From: Pedobacter sp. R20-19
GTDB taxonomy: Bacteria > Bacteroidota > Bacteroidia > Sphingobacteriales > Sphingobacteriaceae
DNA length: 64,000 nt
Assembly (NCBI RefSeq): GCF_000708265.2
Contig: NZ_JCKI01000007.1
Span: forward strand, 186,001-250,000
Direction of reading: 5' to 3'
Shown here: in pieces, positions 43,043-52,197 of the stretch
How positions within the stretch are numbered: position 1 is the first letter of the stretch
Layout of the letters: each line of letters starts with the position of its first letter
The notes under the pieces: model-generated
The model's database searches: none
The model's input: only the letters and a program-made list of their open reading frames with translations
Told to the model about the DNA's origin: nothing
Position numbers and translations under genes: made by a program

Positions 43043-43077
43043 AGCTTTCCGCTTTAGTCTTTCAGCCTTAAGCTTCT
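43043..43077. repeat. Heptad repeat array, NNCTTTN type, covering the argG stop codon
   Basis: Units AGCTTTC, CGCTTTA, GTCTTTC, AGCCTTA, AGCTTCT at 43043, 43050, 43057, 43064 and 43071. The argG stop codon (43068-43070) lies inside the fourth unit. Confidence 0.75.
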
Positions 43078-44261
43078 TCTCCGTTTACCTTATGCCAAAT
43101 CATCACCTGGTTACCAAAAATTTTAGAGAAACCTTTTACATCTTCTCCACTCCAGGCATTGTTCATTTCGCCGTAGCTACCAAATTTGTTGCTCATTAAA
43201 TCATGCTTAGATTCAATACCGATAATCTGGAAACGATAAGGCAACAACTCAATAAATACTTTTCCGCTAACTACTTTTTGGGTATCAGCTAAAAAGGCTT
43301 CGATGTTCCGCATGATCGGGTCGTGGAATTGACCTTCATGCAACCAGTTGCCATAGAAAGAAGACAATTGCTCTTTCCAGCTTAACTGCCATTTGGTTAA
43401 AGTGTGCTTCTCTAAAGTATGGTGAGCTTTAATAATTAATACTGGTGCCGCAGCTTCGAAACCCACCCGGCCTTTAATTCCGATGATGGTATCACCAACA
43501 TGAATGTCACGACCAATTCCAAAGGGTTGAGCAATGGCCTGTAATTTTTGAATGGCGTTAACCGGCGCTAGCGTTTCACCATCAATGGCAACCAATTCAC
43601 CTTCCTCAAAGGTTAATTCGATTTTACGTGCTTCCGTTTCTGAAACCTGCGTTGGCCAGGCACTTTCTGGTAAGGTTTCGTGAGAAGTTAAAGTTTCTTT
43701 TCCACCTACTGATGTTCCCCATAAGCCTTTATTAATAGAATATCTGGCTTTTTCTGCACTATATTCAACACCATGTTCAGCTAAATATTCTATTTCCGCT
43801 TCGCGGGATAATTTTAAATCTCTAATGGGTGTGATGATTTCAACACCTGGAATCAGGATATTAAAAATCATATCAAAACGTACCTGATCATTACCAGCAC
43901 CAGTACTTCCGTGAGCAACATAATCGGCACCTACCTTTTTAACATAATTGGCAATTGCAGTAGCCTGGCTTACACGCTCTGCACTCACAGAAAGCGGATA
44001 AGTAGCATTTTTAAGTACATTACCGAAAATCAGGTATTTAATGCAATCATCGTAATAACTTTTAGTTTCATCTACTACAGCATGTGAAGCTACACCTAAG
44101 GCATAAGCTCTTTTTTCAATCTCCTGCAATTCTTCATTAGAAAAGCCACCCGTATTTACAATTACTGAATGAACTTCTAATCCACGATCTTGTGCTAAAT
44201 AAATACAACAAAATGAGGTATCAAGACCTCCGCTAAAGGCTAAAACAACTTTCTTCTTCAT
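43068..44261 (-). CDS. argG: Argininosuccinate synthase
   Basis: ArgG joins citrulline and aspartate with ATP. The 397-residue protein has VLAFSGGLDTSFC (P-loop of the PP-ATPase type), YVAHGSTGAGNDQVRFD and GRVGFEAAAPV. Length is typical. The start overlaps the stop of the GNAT gene (base 44261 shared), so they are translationally coupled. Confidence 0.95.
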   Translation of the reverse strand: MKKKVVLAFSGGLDTSFCCIYLAQDRGLEVHSVIVNTGGFSNEELQEIEKRAYALGVASHAVVDETKSYYDDCIKYLIFGNVLKNATYPLSVSAERVSQATAIANYVKKVGADYVAHGSTGAGNDQVRFDMIFNILIPGVEIITPIRDLKLSREAEIEYLAEHGVEYSAEKARYSINKGLWGTSVGGKETLTSHETLPESAWPTQVSETEARKIELTFEEGELVAIDGETLAPVNAIQKLQAIAQPFGIGRDIHVGDTIIGIKGRVGFEAAAPVLIIKAHHTLEKHTLTKWQLSWKEQLSSFYGNWLHEGQFHDPIMRNIEAFLADTQKVVSGKVFIELLPYRFQIIGIESKHDLMSNKFGSYGEMNNAWSGEDVKGFSKIFGNQVMIWHKVNGEEA

Positions 44262-44962
44262 TATTTATGAAATAATAGGGTAAATAAAAACATTAATGCC
44301 TTTAAACCAGATTTTGGCTTAGGCTTTACAACTAAATGCTGCTTTATGCGCATAAAGCGTTCGTATAATCTAGGTTTCTTCTGTAATTCTTCTGCGAATT
44401 TCTTTGCGGCATCATGCTTTTGAGTAGCCGGATCATATAACATGGCAGTACACATGCAGTTTTTACGTTCCTTCATTTTCAAAATATCGAAATTGACGCA
44501 GCTTTGGCAGCCTTTCCAGAATTCCTCATCCTGTGTCAGTTCAGAATAGGTAACAGGCTCATAACCCAAGTCGGAGTTAATTTTCATTACTGCCAAACCA
44601 GTTGTTAAACCAAAAATTTTCGCCTTGGGATATAAACTTCTGGAAAGATCGAAAACTTTCTCTTTGATGGCGTGGGCTAAACCAGCCTTTCTAAATTTAG
44701 GAGAAACGATTAATCCGGAGTTAGCCACAAACTGACCATGGCTCCAGGTTTCAATATAGCAAAAGCCAGCCCATGTACCATCTTTATGGAAAGCGATAAC
44801 CGCTTTACCTTCGATCATTTTACCAGCAACATAATCTGGAGAACGTTTTGCAATACCTGTACCGCGTGCCTTCGCAGATTCGGCCATCTCGGTTACAATT
44901 TCTTCTGCAAATACACGATGTTCAGGAAGTGCAACCTGCACTATAAATTCGTTAATATCCAT
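44261..44962 (-). CDS. GNAT acetyltransferase, probable N-acylglutamate synthase (ArgA-like)
   Basis: A 233-residue GNAT-fold protein with a CoA-binding segment around IVSPKFRKAGLA (about 85-96). Overlap with argG and its place as first gene of an otherwise complete arginine operon suggest it performs the missing first step, acylation of glutamate. That is inference, and the family is known near argG in Bacteroidetes. Unusual for a GNAT: a Cys cluster (Cys152, Cys155, Cys169, Cys171) and a hydrophobic C terminus (ALMFLFTLLF). Confidence 0.75.
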   Translation of the reverse strand: MDINEFIVQVALPEHRVFAEEIVTEMAESAKARGTGIAKRSPDYVAGKMIEGKAVIAFHKDGTWAGFCYIETWSHGQFVANSGLIVSPKFRKAGLAHAIKEKVFDLSRSLYPKAKIFGLTTGLAVMKINSDLGYEPVTYSELTQDEEFWKGCQSCVNFDILKMKERKNCMCTAMLYDPATQKHDAAKKFAEELQKKPRLYERFMRIKQHLVVKPKPKSGLKALMFLFTLLFHK

Positions 44963-45046
44963 TCGTTTTCTAACGAAAAATTATAAGTATTCTTGTTAAT
45001 TGGGTTTTTAGAGAGGATCAATTCCTCATTACGCTTAGTGGGAGTA

Positions 45047-45181
45047 CTAAATACGTGGCGTGAAATTTTGCCGGCTTGTGGGATAATAAAATACGGGTTG
45101 GAAACGATTAATAAACAAACTCTTTCCGAACGCCAGTTGCGCGGAGAAAGCAGAAAGTTTATGTAAAAATTGTTTAATCAT
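45047..45181 (-). CDS. Small frame (44 residues) in the leader of the arginine operon
   Basis: ATG at 45181 opens a 44-codon frame ending at 45047, 85 nt before the GNAT start. It carries three Arg codons in its second half (INR, TSR, TPR), with no run of Arg. It may be a leader peptide of the arginine operon or a chance frame. No terminator/antiterminator pair was made out. Confidence 0.3.
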   Translation of the reverse strand: MIKQFLHKLSAFSAQLAFGKSLFINRFQPVFYYPTSRQNFTPRI

Positions 45182-45595
45182 TTCTTGCGTATTAAAACGG
45201 CTATAACTCTATTGAGGTGCAAAGGTTTAAATAATAATTGAGTTCCACAATATTTTTTGAATTTTTTACAAATTTCACAAAAATATTATACGGTTAAACA
45301 TGTCTTTTGATGAGCCTGCCATAAGAGGCAACTTTTAATACATCTAAACTGATACTAGTTAATCTGGATCTGTCTTTAATCATTTGAAGAACTTTAGTGC
45401 TTAACAAAAGTATGAATGCTATTGGTATTTAATGTTAAGATTTCTGAAAGGTTAAGTAAACACATTTAACATTCCTTAACAAGATTTAACAATCACTGAT
45501 GATATTAAAACACAATATTTGTGCTATTGTAGCGCTTGCCAACCGGTAAACGTTTAACTTCAGACTACATTTATTAATTAAAAATTTAAAAACTT
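45182..45595. other. Divergent intergenic region before the lipoprotein gene
   Basis: About 410 bases, strongly AT-rich, with no coding frame of note. GTTAAGTAAACACATTTAAC at about 45450-45470 is rich in half-sites (GTTAA/TTAAC). It is probably the promoter region for both the arginine operon and the DUF4397 gene. No exact TAnnTTTG box was located. Confidence 0.4.
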
Positions 45596-46297
45596 ATGAA
45601 AATGTTTACTCTAAAACAGCTTAGTTATTACTCTTTCCTAACACTTATCATTTCTATGGGATTTATTTCCTGTAAAAAAACAGAAGCTGTTGATTCGACA
45701 TTATCAAGTTTAAGGGTAATCAATATTTCACCTACACTTAGTACATACAATGTATATTTGGATGGAACAGCGCTAAATACAGCAGCCCTCCCATTTGCCG
45801 GATCAACAGCCTACACCACTAAAACCTCGGGTGCTTATACTTTAAAATTTACGACCGAAAGTTCTATCGAAAGTGTGTTAACGAAATCGGTTAACCTAAA
45901 TGCCAGCACTTATCAATCCTTTTACTTAATTAATAAAACCTCAGCGCTGGATGTGTTAGCCTTAACAGATGATTTAACTGTATCATCAACAGATAAAGCA
46001 TACATTCGCTTTATTAATTTATCTCCCGATGCTTCCGCTATGGATTTGGCAAAAACGGGTAGCACCAGTAGCTATACCACCGCAAAAGCTTATAAAAGTG
46101 CAAGTGGTTTTATCGCAATAGACCCAGGAACGTTTACACTGGATTTAAAAGAAACAAGTTCTGGCACAATCAAGGCAGTTTCTGAAAGCAGTACCTTTAC
46201 TGCGGCCTATCACTACGATATTATTGCCGGAGGGGTAGTTTCACCTGCTAATGACACAGAAAGATCACTTAGTTTGCGCGTAGTAGCAATTAAATAG
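45596..46297 (+). CDS. DUF4397-domain lipoprotein
   Basis: The 233-residue protein has a lipoprotein signal peptide ending ISMGFISC with KK after the Cys. DUF4397 repeats follow (LRVINISPTLSTYNVYLDG and IRFINLSPDASAMDLAK are matching strands, about 40 and 140). DUF4397 is an extracytoplasmic beta-domain of unknown function. The gene is isolated from the iron operon by about 250 bases. Surface exposure is plausible but not shown. Confidence 0.8.
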   Translation: MKMFTLKQLSYYSFLTLIISMGFISCKKTEAVDSTLSSLRVINISPTLSTYNVYLDGTALNTAALPFAGSTAYTTKTSGAYTLKFTTESSIESVLTKSVNLNASTYQSFYLINKTSALDVLALTDDLTVSSTDKAYIRFINLSPDASAMDLAKTGSTSSYTTAKAYKSASGFIAIDPGTFTLDLKETSSGTIKAVSESSTFTAAYHYDIIAGGVVSPANDTERSLSLRVVAIK

Positions 46298-46471
46298 TCT
46301 TGTTACATGATATAGGTTTTCTATTCTTATCAAAGATCAATCAGAAAACCCATATCTGTCTCACCATCTCCGAACAACTTAAATGTTAAATTTTTTCAAT
46401 AAAAAATGACATTAACCATTCATTATCAATTATTTAACAGATAACCACACCTATACAAAAAACCTCTTATT

Positions 46472-46510
46472 TAGAATTATTACTAATTATTTGGATTATA
46501 AAAAATTCTA
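46472..46510. promoter_or_regulatory. Inverted TAGAATT / AATTCTA upstream of the TonB receptor operon
   Basis: TAGAATT (46472) and AATTCTA (46504) are inverted, and another TTTAGAATTA lies at 46529. Spacing is loose. It may be a binding site for a metal-responsive regulator in front of an iron-uptake operon, but no consensus was checked. Confidence 0.3.
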
Positions 46511-46553
46511 CCGTTATTTTGCGGTTGTTTAGAATTAATCCAAATAAATCAAC

Positions 46554-48965
46554 ATGTTTAAACTTAGACTATTTAGTTCAATATTTCTACTCTTATTTTT
46601 TACTTCAATTGCCTTCGCTCAGCAAACATCAACCATCAAAGGGATAGTGACCACCTCAGATGGCAAACCTGCACCTTTCATTTCTGTTGGCCTTAAAGGC
46701 AAAGGTATCGGAAATACCACTGCAGAAGACGGAACTTATACTTTAGATCGGGTTAAACCAGGAACTTATATTATTCGCACCTCCGGGGTTGGTTTAATTT
46801 CAGAAGAAAAAAGTATTTCAGTCTCATCAGGCCAATCACTTACGGTAAATTTTGTGCTGAAAGAAAATGCAGATCAACTTAAAGAGGTTAATATTAGTAG
46901 TAATAAACGAAATAAATTTGCTACCAAACCCAGCAATTACGTAGCTAAGCTGCCTTTGAAGAACCTGGAAAACCCTCAGGTTTATGTAACCATATCAAAG
47001 GAATTAATGGAAGAACAAATTGCCACAGATTTTAGCGCTGTCTTAAAAAATTCTCCGGGGCTCGATAAACTATGGACCTCAACCGGCCGGAGTGGCGATG
47101 GTGCAGCTTATTATAACCTACGCGGTTTTGTAACACAAGTATCTATGATTGATGGTATTGCCGGGCAAACCAACGGTGATCTGGATCCCGCAAATATCGA
47201 AACTGTTGAAGTGATAAAAGGACCCTCAGGCGCTTTATACGGTGGCGCACTCACCAACTTTGGGGGTTTAATTAATGTAGTAACCAAGAAACCTGTAGAT
47301 ACCACAGGCGGGTCTGTTTCTTATTACACCGGAAGTTTCGGGTTAAACAGGTTAACTGCTGATGTTTATGGCCCCGTTAACAAAGCTAAGAACCTCTTAT
47401 TTAGGGTTAATGCAGCATACAACAAGCAAAATAGCTGGCAAGATGCCGGTTTTAACAAATCTACTTTCCTCTCTCCTGCTTTAGAGTACAGGGTTAATGA
47501 TAAATTAAAATTAAATTTAGCTGCCGATTTCTATAGCTATGAAGGCACTAACCCTTTAATGGTTTTTCTAAATAGAAGCAGACCATTAATTGCCCGCACC
47601 CCTGATGAATTAAATTTTGATTTTGGTAAGTCTTACACCAGTAATGATTTAACTGTTAAAACACCTACTACCAATGTACGCGGCCAGGTAACTTATAAAA
47701 TTTCTGATGCGTGGACCGCACAAACAAATTTCTCTCAAAACACACGTAAATCTGACGGATTTTACCAGTACGTAATGTATCTCGGTGCCACTGATGATGT
47801 ACTTTCCAGGTATATCAACATCCAGAATTCAACCAGTAACGGAGCCAATATTCAGCAAAATTTTATTGGAGATTTTAAAATCGGAGGGATTAGAAACCGG
47901 GTAATCATCGGCTTGGATTATTTATCTCAAAAAACCAATAACAGCAATTCTCCATATGTATTGTTTGATTTAGTAAATAGCATAGGTACACCTGCAAACT
48001 ATGCGAGTATTACCCGTAGTGCTGTAGAAGCTAAAATCGCCGCAGCTTCTGGCCCGGCGAAAACATCAACATTAAATAAAGTATATAGTGCTTATGTATC
48101 TGATGTAGTGAACATCACTGATGAGTTAGGTGCTATGCTTAGCTTAAGGGTTGATCGATTTGACAATAAGGGAACTTATAATATTGCAACTGGTGTATCA
48201 ACTGGTAAATATTTACAAACGGCGCTTTCTCCTAAATTTGGCTTAACTTATAATATTGTAAAAGATCAGGTGGCATTGTTTGCCAATTACATGAACGGTT
48301 TTAAAAACCTTGCTCCTGTTATTCAGCCATTGGCAGATATTAATGGCACGTTTAAGCCTCAGCAAGCCAATCAGATTGAAGGAGGTGTTAAGGCTGATTT
48401 ATTTCGCAACAAACTAAATATTACTGCCAGTTATTTCGACATCAAAGTAGATAACATTATAAGGGCTGAATCCATCAACAGAAACGGAACCAATTATAAC
48501 ATTAGCGTTCAGGATGGAACACAAAGGAATAAAGGTGTAGAAATCAGCTTAAATGCCAATCCTATTGAGGGCTTGAATTTAGTTGCAGGTTATAGCCATA
48601 TAGATAGTAAGTTAACCAAAGCTGCTCCATCAGTAGAAGGCAGAAGACCTGTTGATGCAGGACCGAAAAATATGATCAACGGCTGGATTAGCTATACCCT
48701 TACCACCGGAAGTTTAAATGGCCTGGGTCTTGGTTTTGGCGGTAATTATAATAGTGATAACGTGATCACAAATAATTCAGCTACAGGAACCTTTACCCTT
48801 CCGGCATTTACTGTTTTAAATACCACTGTTTTCTATAATAAAAGCAGGTATAGACTTGGGGTTAAACTGGACAATATTACCAATAAGCGATATTATAAAG
48901 GCTGGACCACCATCGAACCTCAAATGCCTAGAAATTTAGTAGCAAACCTCACTTATAAATTTTAA
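46554..48965 (+). CDS. TonB-dependent siderophore receptor 1
   Basis: The 803-residue outer-membrane receptor has a signal peptide (cleaved after IAFAQ). A CarboxypepD_reg-like domain follows (about 25-105, with DGKPAPFISVGLKGKG), then a plug (about 130-250, with SPGLDKLW and IKGPSGALYGG), then a beta-barrel ending in YKF. The plug loop PSGALYGGALTNFGG and the final aromatic residue are typical of siderophore transporters. It starts a cluster with a paralogous receptor 13 nt downstream, a PepSY reductase and DUF6607, all in the same direction. Confidence 0.9.
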   Translation: MFKLRLFSSIFLLLFFTSIAFAQQTSTIKGIVTTSDGKPAPFISVGLKGKGIGNTTAEDGTYTLDRVKPGTYIIRTSGVGLISEEKSISVSSGQSLTVNFVLKENADQLKEVNISSNKRNKFATKPSNYVAKLPLKNLENPQVYVTISKELMEEQIATDFSAVLKNSPGLDKLWTSTGRSGDGAAYYNLRGFVTQVSMIDGIAGQTNGDLDPANIETVEVIKGPSGALYGGALTNFGGLINVVTKKPVDTTGGSVSYYTGSFGLNRLTADVYGPVNKAKNLLFRVNAAYNKQNSWQDAGFNKSTFLSPALEYRVNDKLKLNLAADFYSYEGTNPLMVFLNRSRPLIARTPDELNFDFGKSYTSNDLTVKTPTTNVRGQVTYKISDAWTAQTNFSQNTRKSDGFYQYVMYLGATDDVLSRYINIQNSTSNGANIQQNFIGDFKIGGIRNRVIIGLDYLSQKTNNSNSPYVLFDLVNSIGTPANYASITRSAVEAKIAAASGPAKTSTLNKVYSAYVSDVVNITDELGAMLSLRVDRFDNKGTYNIATGVSTGKYLQTALSPKFGLTYNIVKDQVALFANYMNGFKNLAPVIQPLADINGTFKPQQANQIEGGVKADLFRNKLNITASYFDIKVDNIIRAESINRNGTNYNISVQDGTQRNKGVEISLNANPIEGLNLVAGYSHIDSKLTKAAPSVEGRRPVDAGPKNMINGWISYTLTTGSLNGLGLGFGGNYNSDNVITNNSATGTFTLPAFTVLNTTVFYNKSRYRLGVKLDNITNKRYYKGWTTIEPQMPRNLVANLTYKF

Positions 48966-48978
48966 TTCCATCCTTAAA

Positions 48979-51357
48979 ATGAGATTATTAACACTAACAG
49001 CAGCGATGCTGATGATCAGTCTGATTACTTTTGCGCAACAAGTTGCCACCATTAAGGGAAAAGTAAGCACCTCAAACGGTCGCCCTGCACCTTTTATTAC
49101 CATAGGCTTGAAGGATAAAGGTCAGGGTACCACTTCAGATGATGCCGGTAACTTTACCATTCACCGGGTAAAACCAGGAACATATACGATTGTGGCCTCT
49201 GCCGTAGGCATCAAAGCATCAGAACAATCCATAACGATAACCGCCGGAGATAGTAAGGTGGTTAACTTTACATTGGTAGAAACCGATCAGGCTTTGGAAG
49301 AAGTTACCGTTGCTGGTAAAAACAATAGATACAAGATAGGTTTACCTTCTGCTTCCTTACGTTTAAATGAGCCACTTTTAGAAGCCCCTCAAAACATACA
49401 AACCGTAAGTGATCAGGTAATCAAAGACCAGCAAATCATCAGCATGAGCGATGGTTTAATTAGAAATGTAAGTGGTGCTACCCGAATAGAACATTGGGGT
49501 GATATGTATACCAATATTACCATGCGTGGTTCACAAATTCAGGCCATGAGAAATGGCTTTAATGTAGTATCATCATTTTGGGGACCATTAACTGAAGATA
49601 TGAGCTTTGTTGATCATATTTATTTTGTTAAAGGCCCGGCAGGTTTTATGCTAGGAAATGGTGATCCAAGTGGCATGTATAATGTAGTGACTAAAAAACC
49701 TACAGGTTTTAACCGTGGTGAGGTTTCCTTTACATTAGGAAGTTACGATTTATACCGCACCGCAATTGATTTCGACCGCAAGTTAACGAATGACGGAAAA
49801 CTGTTATTCAGATTAAATGGTGCAGTACAAAATAAAAGATCTTTCAGGCCTTATGAGCAAAACGATCGCTACAGTATTGCTCCGGTATTGAGTTATCAGA
49901 TAACAAACCGCACCAAAATTACGGCAGAATATACTTTTCAAAATGCGAAGATGACTGAGGTGGGATCATACTATATTTTCTCGCCAAATGGTTATGCAAC
50001 CTATCCTAGGGAGCGAACCATGACACAGCCTGGAATACCTCCAACGCGTATTAATGACCAGAGTTTATTTTTAAACCTACAGCACAATTTTGATGATAAC
50101 TGGAAATTAACGGCACAGGCAGCATATTTTAAGTATAACCAGGTAGGCTACAGTTCTTGGCCATCTGCCGTGAATGCCAATGGTACAGTCATTAGAAATG
50201 TGGCCATTTGGGATGCGGAAAGCAGCATGAAACTGGCTCAATTATTCATCAATGGAAAGGTAAAAACCGGTGGCATTAACCACCGCATTTTGGCAGGTTT
50301 TGATGGTGGAAAAAAGAATTACATGGCTGATTGGGGTCAATCGCATAATTTAGATTTACCTACGGCTCCATTTGATTTAAATAATCCAAACTATGGTTTT
50401 CCTTTAAATGGTTATCCGGCATTTGATCGCACAACTCCATTAACACAAAGAGCCATCAACGCTGGTGGGTTAATGGATTCAAAATATTTAAGTGGTTATG
50501 CACAAGATGAGCTAGGTTTTTTCAATAATAAAGTACGTTTAACATTGGCTGGTCGCTATACTTATGTAAATCAATCAGCATGGGGCGGCGAAGCTTATTC
50601 GGCTAAAAAAGTAACTCCTAGAGTGGGCTTAAGTGTATCCATTGATAAAAATACAGCAGTATATGCTGTTTATGATGAAGCCTTCACCCCACAAAGTGGC
50701 TTAATCCGCGATGGTGGTAAGGTACAACCGATTACCGGTACGAATAATGAAATTGGTATTAAGAAAGATTGGTTTGACGGCAAATGGAATACTACCCTTT
50801 CGGTTTATCGCATTCTTAAACAAAATGAGCTAACAGCTGATCCTACAAATACACCTGGAACAAACTTCAGTGTTGTTTTAGGCGAGAAAAGATCTCAGGG
50901 TGTTGAGTTTGATCTAAGAGGTAAACTTACAGATGGTTTGACGTTAATTGCCAATTATGCCTACACAGATTCTAAAGTAACTGAGGTTACACCAGGCGTT
51001 GCAGGCATTAATGTGGGAGACGTTGTTCCGGGTTTTGCCAAACACGTTTCAAACGGTTGGTTAACTTATACCTTACAAGATGGCGCACTAAAAGGCTCAG
51101 GAATTTCTGCTGGCTTTACTTACCTTGCTGGCCGTGCAACCGATACCTGGAGCGTGGGTTTACAAAAATTACCCAATTACTTTAAATTAGATGGCGGATT
51201 GTTTTATGAACGCTCGAAATTTAAAATCACCGGAAATGTATTTAACATTCTGGATAAATATTTATACAGTGGTTCCTATTACCAATATTTAAACGCCTAT
51301 TACTACCAGGCAGAAGCACCAAGAAATTACAGAGTAAGTATAGCCTATAAATTTTAA
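48979..51357 (+). CDS. TonB-dependent siderophore receptor 2
   Basis: A 792-residue receptor with the same layout: signal peptide (to about 19), CarboxypepD_reg-like domain, plug (VKGPAGFMLGNGDPSG) and a barrel ending SIAYKF. The N-terminal domain is clearly paralogous to receptor 1 (GRPAPFITIGLKDKG against GKPAPFISVGLKGKG), so the pair looks like a tandem duplication that diverged in the barrel. Two receptors in one operon suggest two related ligands. Confidence 0.9.
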   Translation: MRLLTLTAAMLMISLITFAQQVATIKGKVSTSNGRPAPFITIGLKDKGQGTTSDDAGNFTIHRVKPGTYTIVASAVGIKASEQSITITAGDSKVVNFTLVETDQALEEVTVAGKNNRYKIGLPSASLRLNEPLLEAPQNIQTVSDQVIKDQQIISMSDGLIRNVSGATRIEHWGDMYTNITMRGSQIQAMRNGFNVVSSFWGPLTEDMSFVDHIYFVKGPAGFMLGNGDPSGMYNVVTKKPTGFNRGEVSFTLGSYDLYRTAIDFDRKLTNDGKLLFRLNGAVQNKRSFRPYEQNDRYSIAPVLSYQITNRTKITAEYTFQNAKMTEVGSYYIFSPNGYATYPRERTMTQPGIPPTRINDQSLFLNLQHNFDDNWKLTAQAAYFKYNQVGYSSWPSAVNANGTVIRNVAIWDAESSMKLAQLFINGKVKTGGINHRILAGFDGGKKNYMADWGQSHNLDLPTAPFDLNNPNYGFPLNGYPAFDRTTPLTQRAINAGGLMDSKYLSGYAQDELGFFNNKVRLTLAGRYTYVNQSAWGGEAYSAKKVTPRVGLSVSIDKNTAVYAVYDEAFTPQSGLIRDGGKVQPITGTNNEIGIKKDWFDGKWNTTLSVYRILKQNELTADPTNTPGTNFSVVLGEKRSQGVEFDLRGKLTDGLTLIANYAYTDSKVTEVTPGVAGINVGDVVPGFAKHVSNGWLTYTLQDGALKGSGISAGFTYLAGRATDTWSVGLQKLPNYFKLDGGLFYERSKFKITGNVFNILDKYLYSGSYYQYLNAYYYQAEAPRNYRVSIAYKF

Positions 51358-51420
51358 TCAATCAGCAAGTAGAAATTGGTCAGATAGTTTCTGCTTGCTT
51401 TTACCTAAAACCGAAATACG

Positions 51421-52131
51421 ATGAAAACGAAATTATCACTATTACTTTTTTTCTTAGCCTTTAACCTATCAAATGTATTTTCACATGCCATATGGATTGA
51501 AACTGCATCCACAGGAAAAAAAGGTCAATCCCAGGAAGTAAAAATCTTTTTTGGGGAATACGAAGCTAACGAGCCTGATTCAACAGCAAAATGGTTCAGT
51601 AATTTAAAGGATTTTAAACTGGTGTTGATTGCACCTAACGGAACAACAAAAGTATTAACGGCTTCACCAGATTTACATTTCTATAAAGCCAGCTTCACTC
51701 CAGATCAAAATGGCACTTATAAATTATCGGTGGTACACGAAGTAGCCGATATTTACGAAAAAGGCAAATTGATGTATTATGCATTTGCTGATGTTGCTAT
51801 AGGCACCAAGAAACTAAACAATGGTTTTCCGGCCAATGCAGCATTAACCATCAGGCCAGATCAATCTGTGCTTAAAGTAGGCGAATCATCTACTAATCAG
51901 CTTATTTACGACAAAAAACCTTTTGCCAAACAAAAATTAACACTGGTTAATCCCGAAAGAAAAGTTATCCCTACAGAAACTGATGCTGACGGAAAATTCA
52001 TCTTTAAGCCAGAAGCAAAAGGAAATTATTTCATTGAAGCATTTACGGAAGATAAAACTGCCGGAAAGCTGAATGGAAAAGATTATGAAAAAGTTTGGCA
52101 CCTGGTTACTTATACTACTCAGATCAATTAA
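51421..52131 (+). CDS. DUF4198 (NikM-like) periplasmic protein
   Basis: The 236-residue protein has a signal peptide ending SHAIW, so the mature protein starts near His22, a possible metal ligand. The remainder is beta-rich with two Ig-like parts (about 25-130 and 140-236). DUF4198 proteins occur beside metal uptake systems and are thought to bind or pass metal ions. Here it accompanies siderophore receptors and a PepSY reductase. Confidence 0.78.
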   Translation: MKTKLSLLLFFLAFNLSNVFSHAIWIETASTGKKGQSQEVKIFFGEYEANEPDSTAKWFSNLKDFKLVLIAPNGTTKVLTASPDLHFYKASFTPDQNGTYKLSVVHEVADIYEKGKLMYYAFADVAIGTKKLNNGFPANAALTIRPDQSVLKVGESSTNQLIYDKKPFAKQKLTLVNPERKVIPTETDADGKFIFKPEAKGNYFIEAFTEDKTAGKLNGKDYEKVWHLVTYTTQIN

Positions 52132-52197
52132 AAACGAATGCAACATTTACAACCCATTAGCAGCATAAAACCTGCAATGGGTTAATTTATTAAAATA

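Noticed and set aside
1093..43077. Heptad arrays as CRISPR or ordinary microsatellites
   Set aside because: Units are too short and have no spacers; the sequence changes between arrays while the period stays 7, unlike simple slippage tracts.
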